Source: Paenibacillus_AB hodogayensis (GTDB lineage: Bacteria > Bacillota > Bacilli > Paenibacillales > NBRC-103111). From it: DNA of 64,000 bases. A program made the position numbers and the translations under genes. Below are positions 63,145-64,000 of this stretch, piece after piece. The notes beneath the pieces were generated by a model, which worked only from the letters and a program-made list of their open reading frames with translations, was not told the DNA's origin and made no database searches. The DNA is taken from positions 186,001 through 250,000 of the forward strand of contig NZ_BAAAYO010000001.1 of assembly GCF_039536325.1 (NCBI RefSeq). The letters are read 5' to 3'. Position 1 is the first letter of the stretch; every line of letters begins with the position of its first letter.

Positions 63145-63793
63145 AAATATCCGGCTGCTGCACGGTTTGCCGCTGATCGCCCATTCGATTAGGCAAGCGC
63201 AGCAATCCGGGCTGTTCGACCATATTGCGGTAAGCAGCGATTCCAGCGATATTTTGGCTGCCGCCAAAGCCTACGGCGTCCGCTATCTGGTCGAACGACC
63301 GGCGCCTATGGCGACGAACGAAGCCCCCAAGCTTCCGGCCATTCGGCATTGCGCGCTGGAAGCGGAGCGGATGACCGGAATCGAGTTCGATACGGTGGTC
63401 GACCTGGACGCCACAGCGCCGCTGCGCACGTCCGGCGATATTGCCGGAGCGGTTGCACTGCTGGAGCAGTCCGGCGCCCCCAACGTCATTACCGGCACTC
63501 CTTCTCGCCGGTCGCCCTACTTCAACATGGTCGAGCTGACCGCGCGTGGAACGGCGGTTCTCGCCAAGCCTCCCTCCTCCCCGATCGCTAGGCGACAGGA
63601 TGCTCCGGCCACCTACGATCTGAACGCCGCGGTATACGTCTGGCAGCGGGATTGGCTCGTTACGTGCACGGAGCTTTTCAACGAGCGGACGCGGTTGTTT
63701 GTCATGGCCGAGGACCGGGCGACGGATATCGATACGGAAGCCGATTTCGCTTACGTCGATTACTTGCTCGCCCGCAAAAAGGAGCACCTATGA
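63089..63793 (+). CDS. CMP-nonulosonate (acylneuraminate) cytidylyltransferase
   Basis: 234 aa. The N-terminal signature ICARGGSTGVVNKNIRLLHGLPLIAHSI is the NeuA/PtmB nucleotide motif (ARGGSxG-xxKN). TVVDLDATAPLRTSGDI supplies the metal Asp and substrate loop. ATG 63089 follows AAGGTGG by 7 bases. It activates a sialic, legionaminic or related acid with CTP to give the CMP donor used by Maf enzymes. The stop overlaps the next start (ATGA). Confidence 0.88.
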   Translation: MRRLCTICARGGSTGVVNKNIRLLHGLPLIAHSIRQAQQSGLFDHIAVSSDSSDILAAAKAYGVRYLVERPAPMATNEAPKLPAIRHCALEAERMTGIEFDTVVDLDATAPLRTSGDIAGAVALLEQSGAPNVITGTPSRRSPYFNMVELTARGTAVLAKPPSSPIARRQDAPATYDLNAAVYVWQRDWLVTCTELFNERTRLFVMAEDRATDIDTEADFAYVDYLLARKKEHL

Positions 63794-64000
63794 CCAACGC
63801 ACTCACCTATGGACGGCAATTTCGTCTCGACGGAAAAAACGCGCTCGTCACCGGCGCGCTCGGCATTCTCGGACGGCGGTTTTGCTCCGGTCTGGCGGAG
63901 TTCGGAGCCAATGTGGCGGTTATCGATCTGGACGAAGCGGAAGCCGGACGCTTCGCCGAGCAGTTGTCCGCACAGTACGGGACCCGTTGTATCGGGATCG
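63790..64000 (+). CDS. PtmA-like short-chain dehydrogenase, N-terminal part (runs off the window)
   Basis: 70 codons seen. After a leader (MTNALTYGRQFRLDG) come KNALVTGALGILGRRFC, an SDR cofactor motif, and VAVIDLDEAEAGRFAEQL. The GxLGxLGRRF variant is common in PtmA/flagellin-modification SDRs placed directly after ptmB. It overlaps the cytidylyltransferase by 4 bases and continues past the window. Confidence 0.75.
   Translation, partial: MTNALTYGRQFRLDGKNALVTGALGILGRRFCSGLAEFGANVAVIDLDEAEAGRFAEQLSAQYGTRCIGI

Noticed and set aside
1..64000. tRNA, rRNA, riboswitches and complete insertion sequences
   Set aside because: Looked for by eye on both strands. No cloverleaf, conserved rRNA stretch, T-box, or transposase motif was found.

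Overview
The window reads as chromosome of a high-GC, endospore-forming, Gram-positive bacterium of the Paenibacillaceae (Paenibacillus/Cohnella type). The reasons are strong AGGAGG-type ribosome binding sites before most genes, seven AraC-family regulators in 64 kb, many orphan solute-binding lipoproteins and sugar-modifying enzymes, a complete yclNOPQ-type siderophore importer, and genes resembling endospore-appendage (DUF3992/Ena) subunits. No rRNA, tRNA, CRISPR array, complete insertion sequence or prophage was seen. The assignment rests on gene content only.

Layout. 1-9 kb: a cut FAD oxidoreductase, an AraC regulator, an (alpha/alpha)6 glycoside hydrolase, a two-gene ABC system, a chimeric solute-binding lipoprotein and its divergent AraC regulator. 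9-18.4 kb: a heterodimeric ABC exporter whose catalytic subunit carries a nonsense codon, then a Fur-box-controlled petrobactin-type importer (yclN-O-P-Q order) and a Btr-like AraC regulator with a fused solute-binding domain. 18.4-28.2 kb: two alcohol-dehydrogenase-type oxidoreductases, an SGNH esterase, a Tat-exported beta-helix protein, a sugar-binding lipoprotein, an AraC regulator and a chemoreceptor. 28.3-33.9 kb: a repeat element, then an apparent D-amino-acid operon (SDR, D-serine dehydratase-like enzyme, N-acyl-D-amino-acid deacylase, RidA, DUF1294) with its AraC regulator upstream. 34-41 kb: Gfo/Idh oxidoreductase, SDR, AraC, a GHL6-type glycosidase, and an NfeD/SPFH pair. 41.3-47.7 kb: a second iron region: siderophore-binding lipoprotein, a regulator whose sensor domain resembles that lipoprotein, an ABC exporter and an MFS protein; the first three each have a Fur-like box next to a sigma-A-type promoter.

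47.9-56.2 kb holds a 3-hydroxybutyrate/acetoacetate operon (scoA, scoB, bdhA, hbd, thl). A textbook sigma-54 promoter precedes scoA, tandem repeats lie 150-250 bp upstream of it, and a PAS-AAA-Fis sigma-54 activator is encoded nearby. The hbd gene contains an in-frame block of about 250 bp made of degenerate repeats. 56.2-64 kb is the most interesting part. Three proteins resembling DUF3992/Ena endospore-appendage subunits, one with a protamine-like Arg/Cys-rich N-terminus, are interleaved with a Maf/DUF115 glycosyltransferase, a Gfo/Idh oxidoreductase, a CMP-nonulosonate cytidylyltransferase and a PtmA-like SDR. I read this as a candidate system that decorates spore-surface fibres with nonulosonic acid sugars. 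That reading is an inference, and flagellin is the main alternative target.

Two related terminal-inverted-repeat elements (6242 and 28337) and several gene-disrupting events (chimeric lipoprotein, nonsense-interrupted exporter, repeat-invaded hbd) suggest ongoing remodelling.
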